From the NCBI RefSeq assembly GCF_026210795.1, contig NC_089431.1, positions 4,836,001 to 4,900,000 of the forward strand: DNA of 64,000 nucleotides, written 5' to 3'. The position numbers and the translations under genes were made by a program. Shown here in pieces: positions 49,257-62,700 of this stretch. Position 1 is the first letter of the stretch. Each line of letters starts with the position of its first letter. Below the pieces are notes generated by a model. The model did not search any database. It was not told where the DNA came from and saw only the letters and a list, made by a program, of their open reading frames with translations. The stretch comes from Rhizophagus irregularis (lineage: Eukaryota > Glomeromycota > Glomeromycetes > Glomerales > Glomeraceae).

Positions 49257-51900
49257 TTGTAATTTAATGAATATTGTTGCTAAACAAATCAATTTTTGGC
49301 ACTAATTTTACTCTTACATTCTCATATTAGACACATTTTATCTGCCACCATTCATTTTTAACTCTCTTTTTTTTTAGAATTATATCAATTCTATTTATAA
49401 TTATTACTCAATTTAGTTATTTTTGTTTTGCTTTAGTTTATTAGTTAATGTTAACTTGATCTCTTGAAAATGATTCTCCAATTTTTATTATGATTACAAT
49501 AATGATTTGGTAAACATATATCCAAAGGGAGTATATAGTAAATTAGTACAGTGCGGTAATACAAATTAGTACGGACACTCAAAAAAAAAAAATATTTCAA
49601 TTTTCAAAATAAATTTTGATTTTCCGTACTAATGAATAAATATCATGTGGTCAAATTTGCGAGAATGAATGAATAATATACTATGGACTCCATAGACTTT
49701 TTTTTTTTTTGACCGAAAAAATTATTTTCCAAATCGCTTATCCCTGAGCTTTTTAATTAATTCCTAAATTTCTAATTAAAAAAATAAATTAAAGCATTAT
49801 TAACTTTCTTGTGGTATCCTTATTGTTCTTGGCGGAAAAAGTTTAATTTGGTTTAATATTTTCTCTTTTCTTTCCTGGAGTTGAATTTGGTTTTCTTCTT
49901 CCTTAAATAATCTCAACATAATTAGCATGTTATAATATTTTTAATTGCTCTAGGAAGTGGTTTTCAGTTTGGATTTTTGCTTCAATTTCCTCTACTGTTT
50001 TTACAAAAATAATTCCTCATGGAAGAAATAACTTCTGCCAATTCAACCAATCAAAAACAAATGAAAATTGACAATTCAAGTTAAACTACCTTGAGGGTGA
50101 TGTTGTATAACCGGAGAAAAAAGACAAATCTTTTGAATGATAACTTTAGTTATTACAAATTTCAAAATGTAAAAATCAGACTACTGTATTACATCAGGAA
50201 AGTTTTTCGTTTTCTATTCACAGATAATCCATAACTAATTAGAAACACCATTAACATCTCTTGAAATATACTACCACCAAGAAAATTACACACTGGTTCT
50301 GATTATAAATAAAATATAATTAATTAATTAGTCCAAAAAATTATTCACATTAGAAATATATTCTTACCACTTAAATAAACCTGAGCTACATAGCGTAAAC
50401 AAAAGATAATATGGCTACCGCCTATTGTTTAAACTTGAGACGATGAATCTGAAGTAGCAGCATCTTATCTTACGCTATTATTTTGAACTAGCTTTTTGAT
50501 TACCTGCATCTAGTATATCCTCGTGATCCTAATACATATAAATGACTTATTCTCTTTTACCGTAATTCTAAAACTGCAAAAATTGTACTATATACGTACT
50601 TATTATATTAGTACAATATTTTATAAAGACAACCATCAATTATCTCAGTTGTTTATGCAGAAATTGTTGAATAGTAACGGGATATAAAATTACATGAACG
50701 GCCCGCACTACGTGATTAATCATCAAGTGTTAAATAATTATTTATCTAAAAAAAAATTGTTTTTTAAAATAAACCAAACGTAAAATCAATATATTTATAA
50801 GGTAAAAAAAATTTAAAATTTAAGGAACATCGTTTATAATCTCAAAGTATGAAAAAATGTCCTTATTCTTAAAACCCTCAAAAACAAATTTACATAATTG
50901 TGGACAAATGTCGTACCCTCACATAGTTACCTCTATATAAGAACATCATATATAACGATAAGTACATAGGAGCTTTAGGTCGGACGAGCATTCCATGTAG
51001 TAACACTATAAGCCTCACTAAAAGAAACTAAAAGGGACGACTTAATGTTAATAAAGTAAATCCAATCCTCTATAATTATATGAAATTTATAATCAGTAGC
51101 GGGACATTTTTTTTTTTTACCTTGTTCATTAACCAACTTTTCGGGAATATAAATCTTTGATAGAACAACACCGAACTTTCTATATAAAGAGAATTATGAT
51201 TAAATTGGTTATTGAAAAAGAATAAACCTATTAAACTGATTAAACCCATTAAACTGATTAAATGATTAAAACTATTAACTAGATTAAAACAATTAACCCG
51301 ATTAAAATGATAAAAATGTACCTCAATGTTTCCATATATCACTTTAAACGACATTAACTAAGTAAGTCTAAAAAGTTTATTATAATTAAATTCTATACAT
51401 TCTAAAGAAAGAAATAGATTACAAGTCCAGCGGTTACTTCAAGAAAATAGATATAGTTTCAATACATTCTTCCATAATAGATACACCAGTATAGTTTCTT
51501 TGAAGGTTATCAAAATAAGTAGTCATTTTCTTTTTTTAAAAAATAGAGAAATAATAAAAGTTTATATTTTTTCTAATATATACAGTATATTATATAAATA
51601 TATTAGATTTTGCGTAAAAGAAAGGCAGAATTATTAAAAAAAAGTATGAACGGAGTTCCGTTATATTGAATTAGTAACGGATTTACAGTATACTTGCATG
51701 GTATTTATTGATACTTGATTGAAATTACATCTAATCAGTAAATAGTAAAATAACAATATTAAAATCGAAATGATTATGCGATATTGATAATCGCGAATCG
51801 CGTAACAGTTGTAACACCGCATCTGAGTCACAGTTAGTAAAAATTAATACTGTAATACATTTCTAAGCCTCATATTTTTTATATATATAAGACTCATTGG
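49257..51900. other. Long intergenic stretch, no gene recognised
   Basis: It contains short attaaac/attaaaa tandem words at 51215-51310 and an attagtac-type repeat at 49538-49630. No frame with recognisable domains on either strand. Confidence 0.45.
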
Positions 51901-51907
51901 GGCTTTT

Positions 51908-52096
51908 TTGTTTCTTATAGTTCTGCAGTTTTATTACTGTTATCATCGAATCTTCGCTCTGGAAAACTCTTTTTTTGACGCCTCTATTCACACTCCAGCT
52001 TCTGGTTCCGTTTCTTTTCGTTCTCCTGTGGATCCCTCTTCTACTACCAGAGCTTCTTCCGGACCGGACACTGTCCAAGACGCTATTCAGACGTGA
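51908..52096 (+). other. GC-richer coding-like fragment, strand uncertain
   Basis: The stretch 51940-52095 is clearly less A+T-rich than its surroundings. It is open on both strands: plus gives a Ser/Thr/Pro-rich peptide ending in SSGPDTVQDAIQT, minus an Arg-rich one from ATG at 52078. No domain was recognised. It may be a remnant of a transposable-element gene or an exon of an unrecognised gene. Confidence 0.25.
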
Positions 52097-52299
52097 CTCT
52101 ACAAAATTTTTTCAACAGAAGGTTTGTTTTTTTCAGATAATATTGTAAAGTATTATGATATGAATGGTATGAATAAATAATAACAAATATATTATTTATC
52201 GTTTTAAGAAACCTAAAGTGCATGGATCATATTAACTGTAAGAATCTCCGAAGACTACGGCTTGGGTGTGGGTTTGTGTGTGTATGTTTATGTTGTGTA

Positions 52300-53155
52300 T
52301 TTCCTTGCTCCCTTTCGTTTTCCCTTTCCTTTTCCCTTTCCTTCCCCTTTCGTTCTCCCCTTTACCCTTCGTTCTCCCCTTTTCCTTTTTCCCTTCGTTT
52401 CCTCCTTTCCCTTTCGTTATCCCCTTTCCCTTCGTTATCCCCTTTCCCTTCGTTATCCCCTTTCCCTTCGTCTTCCCTTTTCCTTTCGTTATCCCTTTAC
52501 CTTTTTCCCTTCGTTTCCTCCTTTCCCTTTCGTTATCCCCTTTCCCTTCGTTATCCCCTTTCCCTTCGTCTTCCCTTTTCCTTTCGTTATCCCCTTTACC
52601 TTTTTCCCTTCGTTTTCTCCTTTCCCTTTCGTTATCCCCTTTCCCTTCGTTATCCCCTTTCCCTTTCGTTATCCCCTTTCCCTTCGTTATCCCCTTTCCC
52701 TTTCGTTATCCCCTTTCCCTTCGTTATCCCCTTTCCCTTCGTTATCCCCTTTCCCTTCGTTATCCCCTTTCCCTTTCGTTATCCCCTTTCCCTTCGTTAT
52801 CCCCTTTCCCTTCGTTATCCCCTTTCCCTTCGTTATCCCCTTTCCCTTCGTTATCCCCTTTCCCTTCGTTATCCCCTTTTCCCTTCGTTATCCCCTTTTC
52901 CCTTCGTTATCCCCTTTCCCTGCGTCAACCCGCTTCCCCTTCGTTATCCCCTTTCCCCTTCGTTATCCCCTTCCCTTTCGTTATCCCCTTTCCCCTTCGT
53001 TATCCCCTTTCCCTTTCGTTATCCCCTTTCCCTTTCGTTATCCCCTTTCCCTTTCGTTATCCCCTTTCCCTTCGTTCCCTCCTTTCCCTTTCGTTATCCC
53101 CTTTCCCTTTCGTTCTCCCCCTTTTCCCTTCGTTATCCCTTTTCCCTTTCCCCCC
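52300..53155. repeat. 18-bp C/T-rich minisatellite (about 45 copies)
   Basis: The unit ttatcccctttcccttcg and 17-20-bp variants (cctcctttccctttcg, tcttcccttttcctttcg) run for about 850 bp. All three plus-strand frames stay open because the unit lacks stops, giving Phe/Pro/Leu/Ser repeats. I regard these as artefacts of the repeat. Confidence 0.92.
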
Positions 53156-56100
53156 TGATCAATGTTGCTGCACCTCAACGTGGTGATCAGGTGACAACAA
53201 GTTTTGAAAAGACTTGGCTAAGTCAGCAACAAATACTAATTACACATTTGACTTTCCATTGCTTAAATGATTTGTTTTTAGGAAGCACTTGTGGGTTTTC
53301 TCTAACTTTTTGTCTTTCTTGTCTTTCTACTAAAAGCATTTTAGACTTATTTTTGTCGATTGTGTGATAATAGAAAACCTAAACAAACATCTAGCAACGG
53401 ATGGATCTCTATTTACTAAAGAATTGCCATATCCAATGGATACATCCTTATTTTTAGATTCTTCAATTTTCCAAAGTACTGAAATGCAAGCTTAAGTATC
53501 CTTATTAAGTCATATGATGCATTTCCTTTATCAAGTTCTTTATTAATGATCAATTTTACAAACATATAATAAGCTAAAAGCTATTATGCTTACTGTTCTG
53601 TGATTAAATCGATTTGTTCACTTTATTAATTTATTAAATTGATTTCAAATAAATAAATAATTTGATAAATCTAATTTTTTAAGATTATTTGATTTTGCAA
53701 GTTTTCCATAATAACGTTTTTAGGACTAGAATTTTGATGAAATTTTTAATATTCAAATTTAAACAATGATTTTCTATATGTTTTGAACTACGAAAAAAAA
53801 AATTATCATAATTAAACATTGGTTTATAAAAGTCATAGGATTCAGTTATTAAACGTCATAGTGTTTCAATTTAGCCTGTGAAAATTATACAATTGATATG
53901 GGATGTTTATTTTTTATCAAATTGATAGTGTTACCAAAATTTTTGCTATTTAAAATTATTGTTAGGGTTACCCATGAAAATAGTTGAAGATCGAACAATT
54001 CACGTGATGTAGTGCACAGAAATCCCATGATTATGGCTGAGTTTATTACAATATGGAACATTTCTTATAATATATTTTAGTTTTATTTAATTAACCACTT
54101 TTAGTATTATTATTGCTTTTGACTCATAAATATTCAAGTATAAGCATCAGTTTAATTATCATAACATTAGTAAAACTGCTTTATTAGTTAGCTAGAGAAG
54201 TTCTTGAGATTTACATAGTTGATGAATCATATAGACATATGGAACTTACACAAAATGGTAACAGAAAGGTTTTTACAGATAATTGCGATGAGAAAAGAAC
54301 AATTGATTGATTAATCAATCATATTAGTATAATAAGATAATATTGATAAATTCAAACTGTCATTCATAAGTAATAGTTATTTCACGAGGATCAATGATTT
54401 CACGGCGCAGCCGTAAAAATCATGATATTCCAGTGACTCTGTGAAATAACTTTTACCTATGTCACAGTCGTATGAAGATGTAAACATATATAGGGCAATA
54501 TTTTCTTCTGAATAAAAGTTGTTAACACCTGAGTAGATTTAACAGAGAGTTTAGATTGTGTTATCCGAAGTATTGTTTGATTTGATTGTTAGTTTCTTTT
54601 TTTTTACAGTAAACTTTTCGCGTGTTTTACTTGTTTTACCTTGTGTTTTGTCATTATTTGTTTAATAGATTTTTATTTTTAAGAGACTTTTACATTATTT
54701 ACCAGAATTATACTTTCATTATTAATTTCTATTGAGAATTATTATGATACTCCGATATTTTGTTACAAAATTATTGAAACACCTATAATCTTACTGTTTG
54801 ACCTTTTTGTCACAACTGATCAGTTTGACATCTCCGACGTTAGTTATCGCTCCAAACCAAATCAGTGATAACAATAGAAACTTTTATTGCTTAAAATACT
54901 GTAATAACTATATGTAACCTTAAATATAAATAGTTTATTAAAAAAGTTATTAAGCAACTCAATTTTGTCATGAGCGTACTAAAAAATTCAAGATGTTATG
55001 AATAATTCGCCCAATTGAACATTTTATAACTTTAATAATCTTGCTCTTGTAACTTATACTATAGTATAGATCACATGACATTTTAGTTGCTGCGTCACAA
55101 ATTAAATAATAATATACCCAAAAATTTTTTATATGATTTATTTATTATTACTTTGTATCATAAACCGAATGTTTCACTATAAAAGATTTTAAATATATAT
55201 TATATCATAATCACAATTGGATTTATATATTTTTTCTCAATTACATTTTCATATAATTGGAAAAAGAAGAGATAAAGGCACGATTTGTTTTGTACAATAT
55301 AAACAAAGTTTTCTATCTTTTATAAAAAATTTTAATAATAAATCATAGGCGCAAAAACAATTAAGCAATGCATCGATTTTAACGCGTCCATTCACATCTC
55401 CTGTTTTAAAATATACGCGAACAGATACATTATAAGTAATATATAAAAAATAACTAATATGTGTAGATGAATGTTTATTGTATCGATTATTTGTCATTAG
55501 GACCTATACATGGTTTAATATTTAAATAATTTATATATTATAAATATGTCGTATCTTTTTTTTTTATCTCCTCGCATATTATTCGTTATACTGCCTTCTC
55601 AAAAAAGACAGAAACAACTAAAAAGTCAAAAATTATAAGAAGACATTTTTGACCTAACATACCATTAATAATAGAAACACATTGAGGCTTATCGCGAACC
55701 TTCCACTAGGTCGTTTCTGCCAAAATCGAAATCGGAATCGATTAAACTCGATTATCAAATAAAAATCGAAACTATAGTGCCGGCTCGTTTTAATCACGTG
55801 ACATCAGATCTTTGCGTTTATACTAAAGTTTTAATTTCGGCCGGAATTATAAACTTTGGCAGAGTTACCGCCGATTACTGATTATTCGTGCAATAAAACG
55901 TTTTATTTTAAATGCAAAATCATACAATTTAATAATCAAATGATTTATATGTTAAATTTGTGATCATTGGAAATTTTCCACAAATTTAATGATTCTAATT
56001 ATGGAAATCGATTCCAATCCCTACCCTCCACAGCAAGGTACAAATGTTTTATTAATTACTCAATTTATTTTTCAACGGATTTTCTTTTTATTAACTCTAA

Positions 56101-56200
56101 CAAATTATAGCCAATTAAAAAAATGAATAAATTTGACAAGTAAAAAATTTATTAATCAGAATTTATTTACAATATAATACTTGGAATCTATAAAAATATC
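53156..56200. other. Intergenic with one short hairpin element
   Basis: A stem-loop (cctgatca ... tgatcagg) lies just after the minisatellite at 53154-53191. A gccggctcg / cggccggaattat / gccgat motif group lies at about 55785-55875. An open frame at 55249-55497 on the minus strand has no recognisable domain. No gene supported apart from the MITE listed separately. Confidence 0.45.
54356..54468. mobile_element. 113-bp palindromic MITE-like hairpin
   Basis: The outer arms actgt ... agttatttcac (54356) and gtgaaataact ... acagt (to 54468) are inverted. An inner stem, atgattt-c-acggc / gccgta-aaatcat, is centred near 54405-54412. Nested pairing covers most of the unit, with no coding capacity. 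Confidence 0.6.
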
Positions 56201-56204
56201 ATAT

Positions 56205-56940
56205 TATGTATTGTATGTAAAATGTTTGGTATTTCTTTATCGACTTCTTTAAACGCTGTTCGAATTTCTTCCCTTTTAAAAACAAACTGTTGGTCCTTCA
56301 TTTGAATTAGCATTCGTGCATTTATAAGCTAATTTCTTATAAAATTTAGGAGTTCCTTTTTTTTATTATAAAAAGGTAGTTTCCCAAATGATAATCTGTC
56401 ATAATTACACCAAAACTATAAATATCAGATGATGATGTATATGATTCTCCATTTAAGCCTTCTGGTGCAATATATGGTAACTGTGTATACTTTATCGTCT
56501 GGTTTCATTTCCACTATGAAAATCTAAGAATTCACATAGTATACGGATGAATCACTTAATAATTCAATTTTTTTTTTCTCTTATAATATTGCTAAAATTA
56601 TTTGAAAAATTATTTCTCGAATTTCTTTATCGGCAAATTCTTTAGTATATCTATAAAATAGTAATCCATAACCTTCAATGTATTTTAAGCTATATTCGCA
56701 ACAAATTACGGAATATACTTTGGGCAAATCCTCATCTATCAAATGTTATTCAAGAAATTCATCAATATAATCTTCATCAACTTTACTAATTATTACATCA
56801 TACATCGTATGATCGTATCTCAGGATTTCCAATGGTTCATTCTTTCATTATCCTATATGGGAAATTCTATACACTAATTCTTCGGTAAAAGTTTTATCTG
56901 ATGAGATATTTAATTTGTTAAACTCGGTTTTCATTGGTTA
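56205..56940 (-). pseudogene. Kinase-related pseudogene
   Basis: The minus strand starting near 56935 (MKTEFNKLNISSDKTFTEEL) carries stop-broken sequence. It includes EYSLKYIEGYGLLFYRYTKE and FADKEIREIIFQIILAIL, which look like the hinge and helix E region. After a degraded catalytic-loop region it reads LPYIAPEGLNGESYTSSSDI YSFGVIM, the APE-to-helix-F segment of the local kinase family. Several stops and frame changes are present. Confidence 0.7.
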
Positions 56941-58538
56941 ATTTTGAAATTTAATTTCACTGAAGAATAAATTTTTTCTTTTTCAATTTTTTTTTATTAT
57001 TTCTTTTTTATGTTTATTATTTATGTTACCATAAATTCAAAAGTTTATTTTCTTTCGGGGAATATCTTTGCGACGCAATGATCTGCGTTAAGTAAATTTC
57101 TAAATTTTTGCAAGGATTCCTTAAAATAAACCATGTCAATAAATAAATAAATGTTAATGAAAATAATGAGAGAGATTGATCTTACAGAAATTTAAGATTG
57201 TAAGAAGCAGGTTTACTATGAATAAAATATATACTTAAAATGTACTTTAAAATAGACTTAAATACTTAAAATATAATTAAAATTTTAACATCTACAGAAT
57301 ACATCTAAAATGTAATTAAATTATTGTAATTTAAGAAAATGCATTTGGCGTTGCTAGGTTGGTAATATGTAAAAAATGCAATTTTAAGTATATTTTAAGT
57401 ATAATTTAAAATTTAGATATACTCTTAGTAAATTTTTTTTTTTTTCATACAGTAAGGTTATCTGCGGTTTGATTCAGGAATAAATTAGTATGTAAAATGT
57501 GTACAAACTGAACGTCCCAACAAACAAAAACTCAATACCTAAATACCCATAAAAACCATCTTTACACCGACTCAGCCAAACATCGTCGGAACTTTTTTGG
57601 CTCAACAGTTACGTGGTACGTTTGTTGACAAGTCACGTTTATCACGCTTAAACGTTCCTAAAAGACCCTTTATCTCAAAAAAAGCTAGAAACTATTAAAA
57701 ATTTTCTTATTTAATTATTTCATAATTTGATTACTTTTTGTATAAATAAATTATAATTTACAAAGTTGAAATTTATTTTAAGATATGGAAATATAGATAA
57801 ATTCAAGTATGTTTTCATCCAACCTTCAAAAAATGACTGTTTTAACAATCGCTCAAAAGTTTTGGAATACTATATATATAAAAATGTATGACATTAGTAT
57901 GACGGTAATCCAAAGAACTAAATCATTAATTCAGAGATAAAAAAAATGCAGTAATATAAATACACAGTATTTAATTTGTTAGTACGAAAATTTAAAGTTG
58001 TACAAAATTTAAAGTTGTTCTTATGTATTAGTATAATTTTATTAGATTTTGTAAACGTACGTACTATCAAAATATAAGGGCGTACGCCCATCAACGTTCA
58101 GTATTATTACCTATCCAAAAGGATGAATAAATGTGATTAAGCTACATATGATTTATTATAAGTGTCATGTCGTACTATAATTGTGTGCCAGTTTTATCGA
58201 TCATTTACTATAATCAGAAGGGATGTTTAACTGTCACCGATCATGTGATTGACGAGTTCATGTTGTTCTCAGCTGACGTTTTTTTTTGAGTGGTCTAAAA
58301 CTTATTTGCCATCCGTTATTTGTCATCGCTGCGCTACCAACCTGGTACACAAAAAAGTTGTGCAGTAAAACATATTGCTACACAAATCGAAAGAAGAGGC
58401 AGCTTATATATCACAAGCTTAATATTTATGTTAAAACGATCTGTAAAAGATTAAATAATTTTTTTGTCAAAAAGTTGTTTATTAAAACTGTACCATTAAC
58501 AAATTGGAAATATTTTTTTTTTATAAAAAAAATTATAT
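56941..58538. other. Intergenic with A+T-rich dispersed repeat
   Basis: About 57225-57430 holds acttaaaatataxx words in both directions, like those at 27.26-27.61 and 28.77-28.81 kb. Otherwise nothing recognised. Confidence 0.4.
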
Positions 58539-58690
58539 ATGGACGATAATAAATTTTTTACAAATGATGATGATTATTATGATGTAACAATTGAAATTGG
58601 TAATGAGCAGCCTTATGTAAAAGTGTTTCATTACTGCGTCTGATCTATTCCTTATTTATTATTACGCCAAATTGTTATTAGCATGTAATT
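58539..58690 (+). pseudogene. BTB exon 1 fragment
   Basis: ATG at 58539 gives MDDNKFFTNDDDYYDVTIEI then GNEQPYVKVFH, the start of the 0-7 kb BTB subfamily with the QNLLEI segment missing. It then decays (stop near 58643; a SIPYLLLRQI echo of RSPYLRRIL). No BACK or TLDc follows. Confidence 0.75.
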
Positions 58691-59117
58691 AATGATGTAA
58701 TAATTTCTTTTATTTATTCAATTTTATTTTTTTTTTTCATTAAGCCATATATTTTATTAAAAACCTATATTTGCAATCCATTATTACATAATCAATATAA
58801 TCAAGGAATAACTATCTATTCATTAAGTATAACAACCAAATTTGCTTAAACATGCATTAAAAAAAAAATAAATAAAAGTATACTAAGTATAGCTAGAAAA
58901 AAAAAATTAGAAAGTCGATAATATGGAGTAGAAACATATTATATCAGTATATTTTCTTTTTTTGGTCATGAGGCGTCAAATACTACGCCTAAAGGTTACA
59001 AATTTATGTGGCACAACATGAAGTTTGATCAACAATTTGCATTTTATTAATTTATTACGGTTTGAATGAACGAACTTAAAATAATTCTTTCTTTTCCCTT
59101 AATTTATAAATTACATT

Positions 59118-61461
59118 ATGTCCACTCTTCGACATGAATTAATTAATGCAACAATTGGTAGGACATTTATATTATTAGATACTAATATTTACAATAATAT
59201 ACACAAACAATTTGAATTTCAAAAACAAACAGTCCTTGCTGATAAAATTCTTACAAATGATGAAAAAACTGAAGCAATAAGATTATTAACTAAAATTTAT
59301 GATCGAAGTAAAGTTATTTTTAATTCAGGAACAAAAAGAATTTGTGAAAATTGTAACCAAGAATGTTTAGCCACATTATATTGTGAATATTGTGTCTGAA
59401 AATATTTAAAAGAAAATTTTTCAAATTGGACATCTGGGAATGATGATGTTGATGATTTAATACAGAAATGTCAAATAGAATCACTTAATCCACAAATGAT
59501 AGTTGAATGGATTCCATATAATAATTTGGAAAATATTAATTATTTGACAAAAGGTGGATTCTCTGAAATCTATACAGCAGACTGGATTAATGGATATTAT
59601 GAAGAATGGGATTCTGAAAAAAAAACAATTAATAGAGTTAAAAGACTTGGAATACAGAACATAGTGGCAAAAGTAGTACTTAAAGCGTTAGAAAATGTTG
59701 AAAGTGCAAATCAAAGTTGGTTTGAAGAGGTTTGTATTATTATATTCTAAATTTATTGTATAAAATTATACAATCTTTATATTAATATGAGTATTTTCAC
59801 AAATTATTATCTTTTAGGCTAAATCACATTTAGCTATAAGTAATAAATGGGCGTGTGTTGTTAATTGTTATGGTTTAACACAAAATCCATCAAATGGAAA
59901 TTATATGCTTGTAATGAATGAAATGGATATAGATTTAAGAAAATATTTACGACAAAATCATAATCAACTTACATGGAAAGATAGAATTAATATTTCTTAT
60001 GAAATAATTTTTGCACTTTATTATATTCATGATGAGAAAGCAGTTCATAGAGATTTACATTCCGGAAATATATTATATTCAAAATTTAATGATAGGTGGT
60101 TAATTAGTGATCTTGGATTTTGTGGACCTGCTGATAAATCTTCAACAAGTATATATGGAAACCTTCCTTACATAGCACCCGAAGTTATCGTTGGAAGAGA
60201 GTATACTTTTACATCTGATATTTATAGTATTGCAATTCTTATGTGGGAAATTTCATCTGGACAAACACCATTTATAAATTATGAACATGAAAATGATATT
60301 GTAATGAATATTATACACGGTATAAGGCCAAAAATTGTGACAGGAACTCCATTAGAATATAAAAATTTAATGAAAGAATGTTGGGATGCTGATCCATTAA
60401 AAAGACTTGACGCTTATGCACTTATGAAAAAAATGGAAAAAATTCATTTAGATTATCAAAATATACCAGATGAATTGATCAAATCAGTAATAGATAATTT
60501 AGAAATGAATAAAGTAGAAGAAAATTATACGAGTAGCGAATTATTTACAAGTAAAATTCACAACTTTGAAAATCTACCTGAACCAAGAAATGCAACAGAA
60601 GGTATAATTGTATAATATTTTATTAATGAATGTATTTATTTTAAAATACATTATTAATGTTATCTTTTATTATATTAATAGAAGAACAAGAAGGTATAAC
60701 CGTATAATAATAATTTCCACTATTTTTTTAGTTACTAAAATAATTTACTTTATTTTACTACCAATAGCGTTTCATAGTAAATTGTATGATTTTAACATTC
60801 CTAATAATAGTAAGTATTTATTAACATTACAGCGTTGAATTATCATATAATGATGTTTAATAATTGATATTTATTTTAGTTAACGATTTTAATAAATCAA
60901 ATAAGCAGAACAGTAACAAATCATCGAAAATAGTTACCATTTTTAGAGGTAATGTATTTTAATTATTTTCAAATCAAAGATTGATTTTTATATATTAAAT
61001 CAATAACTTAAATTTTAGATAGTAGTAAAAAAATATCTAAATTATTTAAAAAGTTGCAAATAAATTCAAATGGTAAGAATAGTAATAAATTACTAGCAAA
61101 TAAAATGCATTATTATATCAATTTTATTTATTTATTAAACACGACTTTATTTAATTTAGATGATGAAAAAGAAATAACTCAACAACAAATAAAAGGGCAA
61201 AATATTAATGTCGATGGTAGGTTGAAAATTTTACGTAATAATAAACAAATTTTATATTATTTTAATTCTATTTATTTATTTTTTTTCTTTATAGATGAAG
61301 ACGAAGTATATAATAATCCAAATTTTCATTCAAAAGAGCAAGATGAACTGGAAATTCCTGATGGTAAGATCTTAAAATAAATTAGAAAAATAATAAATTT
61401 CTTTATAAAGCAAATAATTAATTTATAATTTGTTATTTTTTAATCTTTAGATGGATTTTAA
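59118..61461 (+). CDS. TKL-type protein kinase with one in-frame TGA
   Basis: Eight exons join in one frame to 555 codons plus stop: 59118-59729, 59818-60601, 60682-60693 (12 nt), 60880-60948, 61019-61072, 61160-61216, 61295-61363 and 61451-61461. The N-terminus has a CxxC pair (CENCNQECLATLYCEYC). A TGA at 59397-59399 falls where a CGA Arg codon is expected before KYLKENFSNWTSGNDD. The kinase domain is intact: GGFSEIYTADW, VVLKAL, VMNEMDIDLRKYL, HRDLHSGN, DLGFC, IAPEV, SDIYSIAILMWEISSGQTPF and CWDADPLKRLD. Translation could restart at Met 59496 (MIVEWIPYNNLENINYL), leaving the whole kinase domain. The tail exons are Lys/Asp/Gln-rich, end ELEIPD-DGF, and all break after the first codon base. 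It may be functional, an early pseudogene, or a sequence error. Confidence 0.85.
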
Positions 61462-62700
61462 ATTATTTAAATCAATAATTTTTTTTTTTGTATATTTTAA
61501 ATTATTATCATTTATTTATTTATCTTGGATTATTTAAACACTAAGACTAGAGTAGTAAATGTTTACAAAATTCTTAGTTTGTAATTTAAATAATTTTGAT
61601 AAATTTATTCAAATTATTAAATGTATAAATAACCAATAAAAATTAAAAATACTTACAACCGTATATTGATTTAAGTATCTTAACGTAATTTATGTAATAA
61701 AATTTGTAAAATCATGACAGATTATTCCATTCGTTAATTAAAACAAGTTGAAAGAAAGTATTACAAGAAGCGACGTAAATATTGTCAGTGTACATGATCT
61801 ATGTTAAAATTTTGTTTTTATTTATAATAAATTGGTTAAATTGTTAAAAATCTTTTGTTTAAACTTATAAATATTAATTTTACACAAGATAGTTAAATGG
61901 CTTCAATTATTGAAACAATTCATATAACACATAACAAGTAGCGAAACATTTTTTTTTGAAAATCACAATGATCCTAATATTTGATCGAATTTTTCAAACA
62001 AAAATTATTTCAACATTTATAATAATAAGATTTCATACATAAAATTTCCTAGCTTATAATTTACTATCTAATAAATTTTAAGTTATTAGTAAATATGCAG
62101 TATAGCTTTCAACTTTTTCTTTTTTTTGGTTATAAACTTTTAATGAATCTATAATAAAATAAAAAAATTCTAGAGTTAGAAAATTAAATAATATAAGTAA
62201 TAAAATAAGGGAATTAAAGGATAATATAAAAAGAAAAACTATAATCAATATGTGTGATAAGAAAGTTAAAGTTGATAAAAATGAATTGATAACTTGGGAT
62301 AATAATAATAGCGTAATTTATAGCATGTAAGAAGAAAATAGCAAAATAAAAAAATTATCATAATATTGTGTTACATTTGATATCTATAGCAGAAGATAAG
62401 GATGAAAATTCACCTAGTTTGGAATTGTGTGGAGATTGTAATTTAAATATAAGTAAATTAAATGATAAGAGAAAGAAAAGTAATTTATTTAGAGAATAAA
62501 GAAAATAAGATTATTAATTATAGGAAAGAAATGGAAATATAATAATTTGTGTAAAATGTTACGTAAGATTAATAATGAAGAAGTTTAATATGAAAATTGA
62601 TGTAATTTGATTATTTGATAAATGGGAATGGAGAAAAATTATTGAAATTAAAAAATTAATTCTAGAGATGATAAAATAGTTTGTTATGTAATGGTTTCAG
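61462..62700. other. 3' flank of kinase gene and A+T-rich spacer
   Basis: About 61525-61610 is the inverted counterpart of the repeated 3'-flank block at 12.16-12.35 kb (aacactaagactagagtagt; cttagtttgtaatttaaata). From about 62150 onward A-rich broken coding-like sequence begins, probably the upstream part of the relic at 62.7-63.2 kb. Confidence 0.55.

Noticed and set aside
52222-53367. Three overlapping ~300-380-codon Pro/Phe/Leu/Ser frames
   Set aside because: All are products of a stop-free 18-bp minisatellite; frame-independent openness argues against coding.
55249-55497. Minus-strand 82-codon frame
   Set aside because: Starts with ATG but has no domain and sits in A+T-rich spacer without splice partners.
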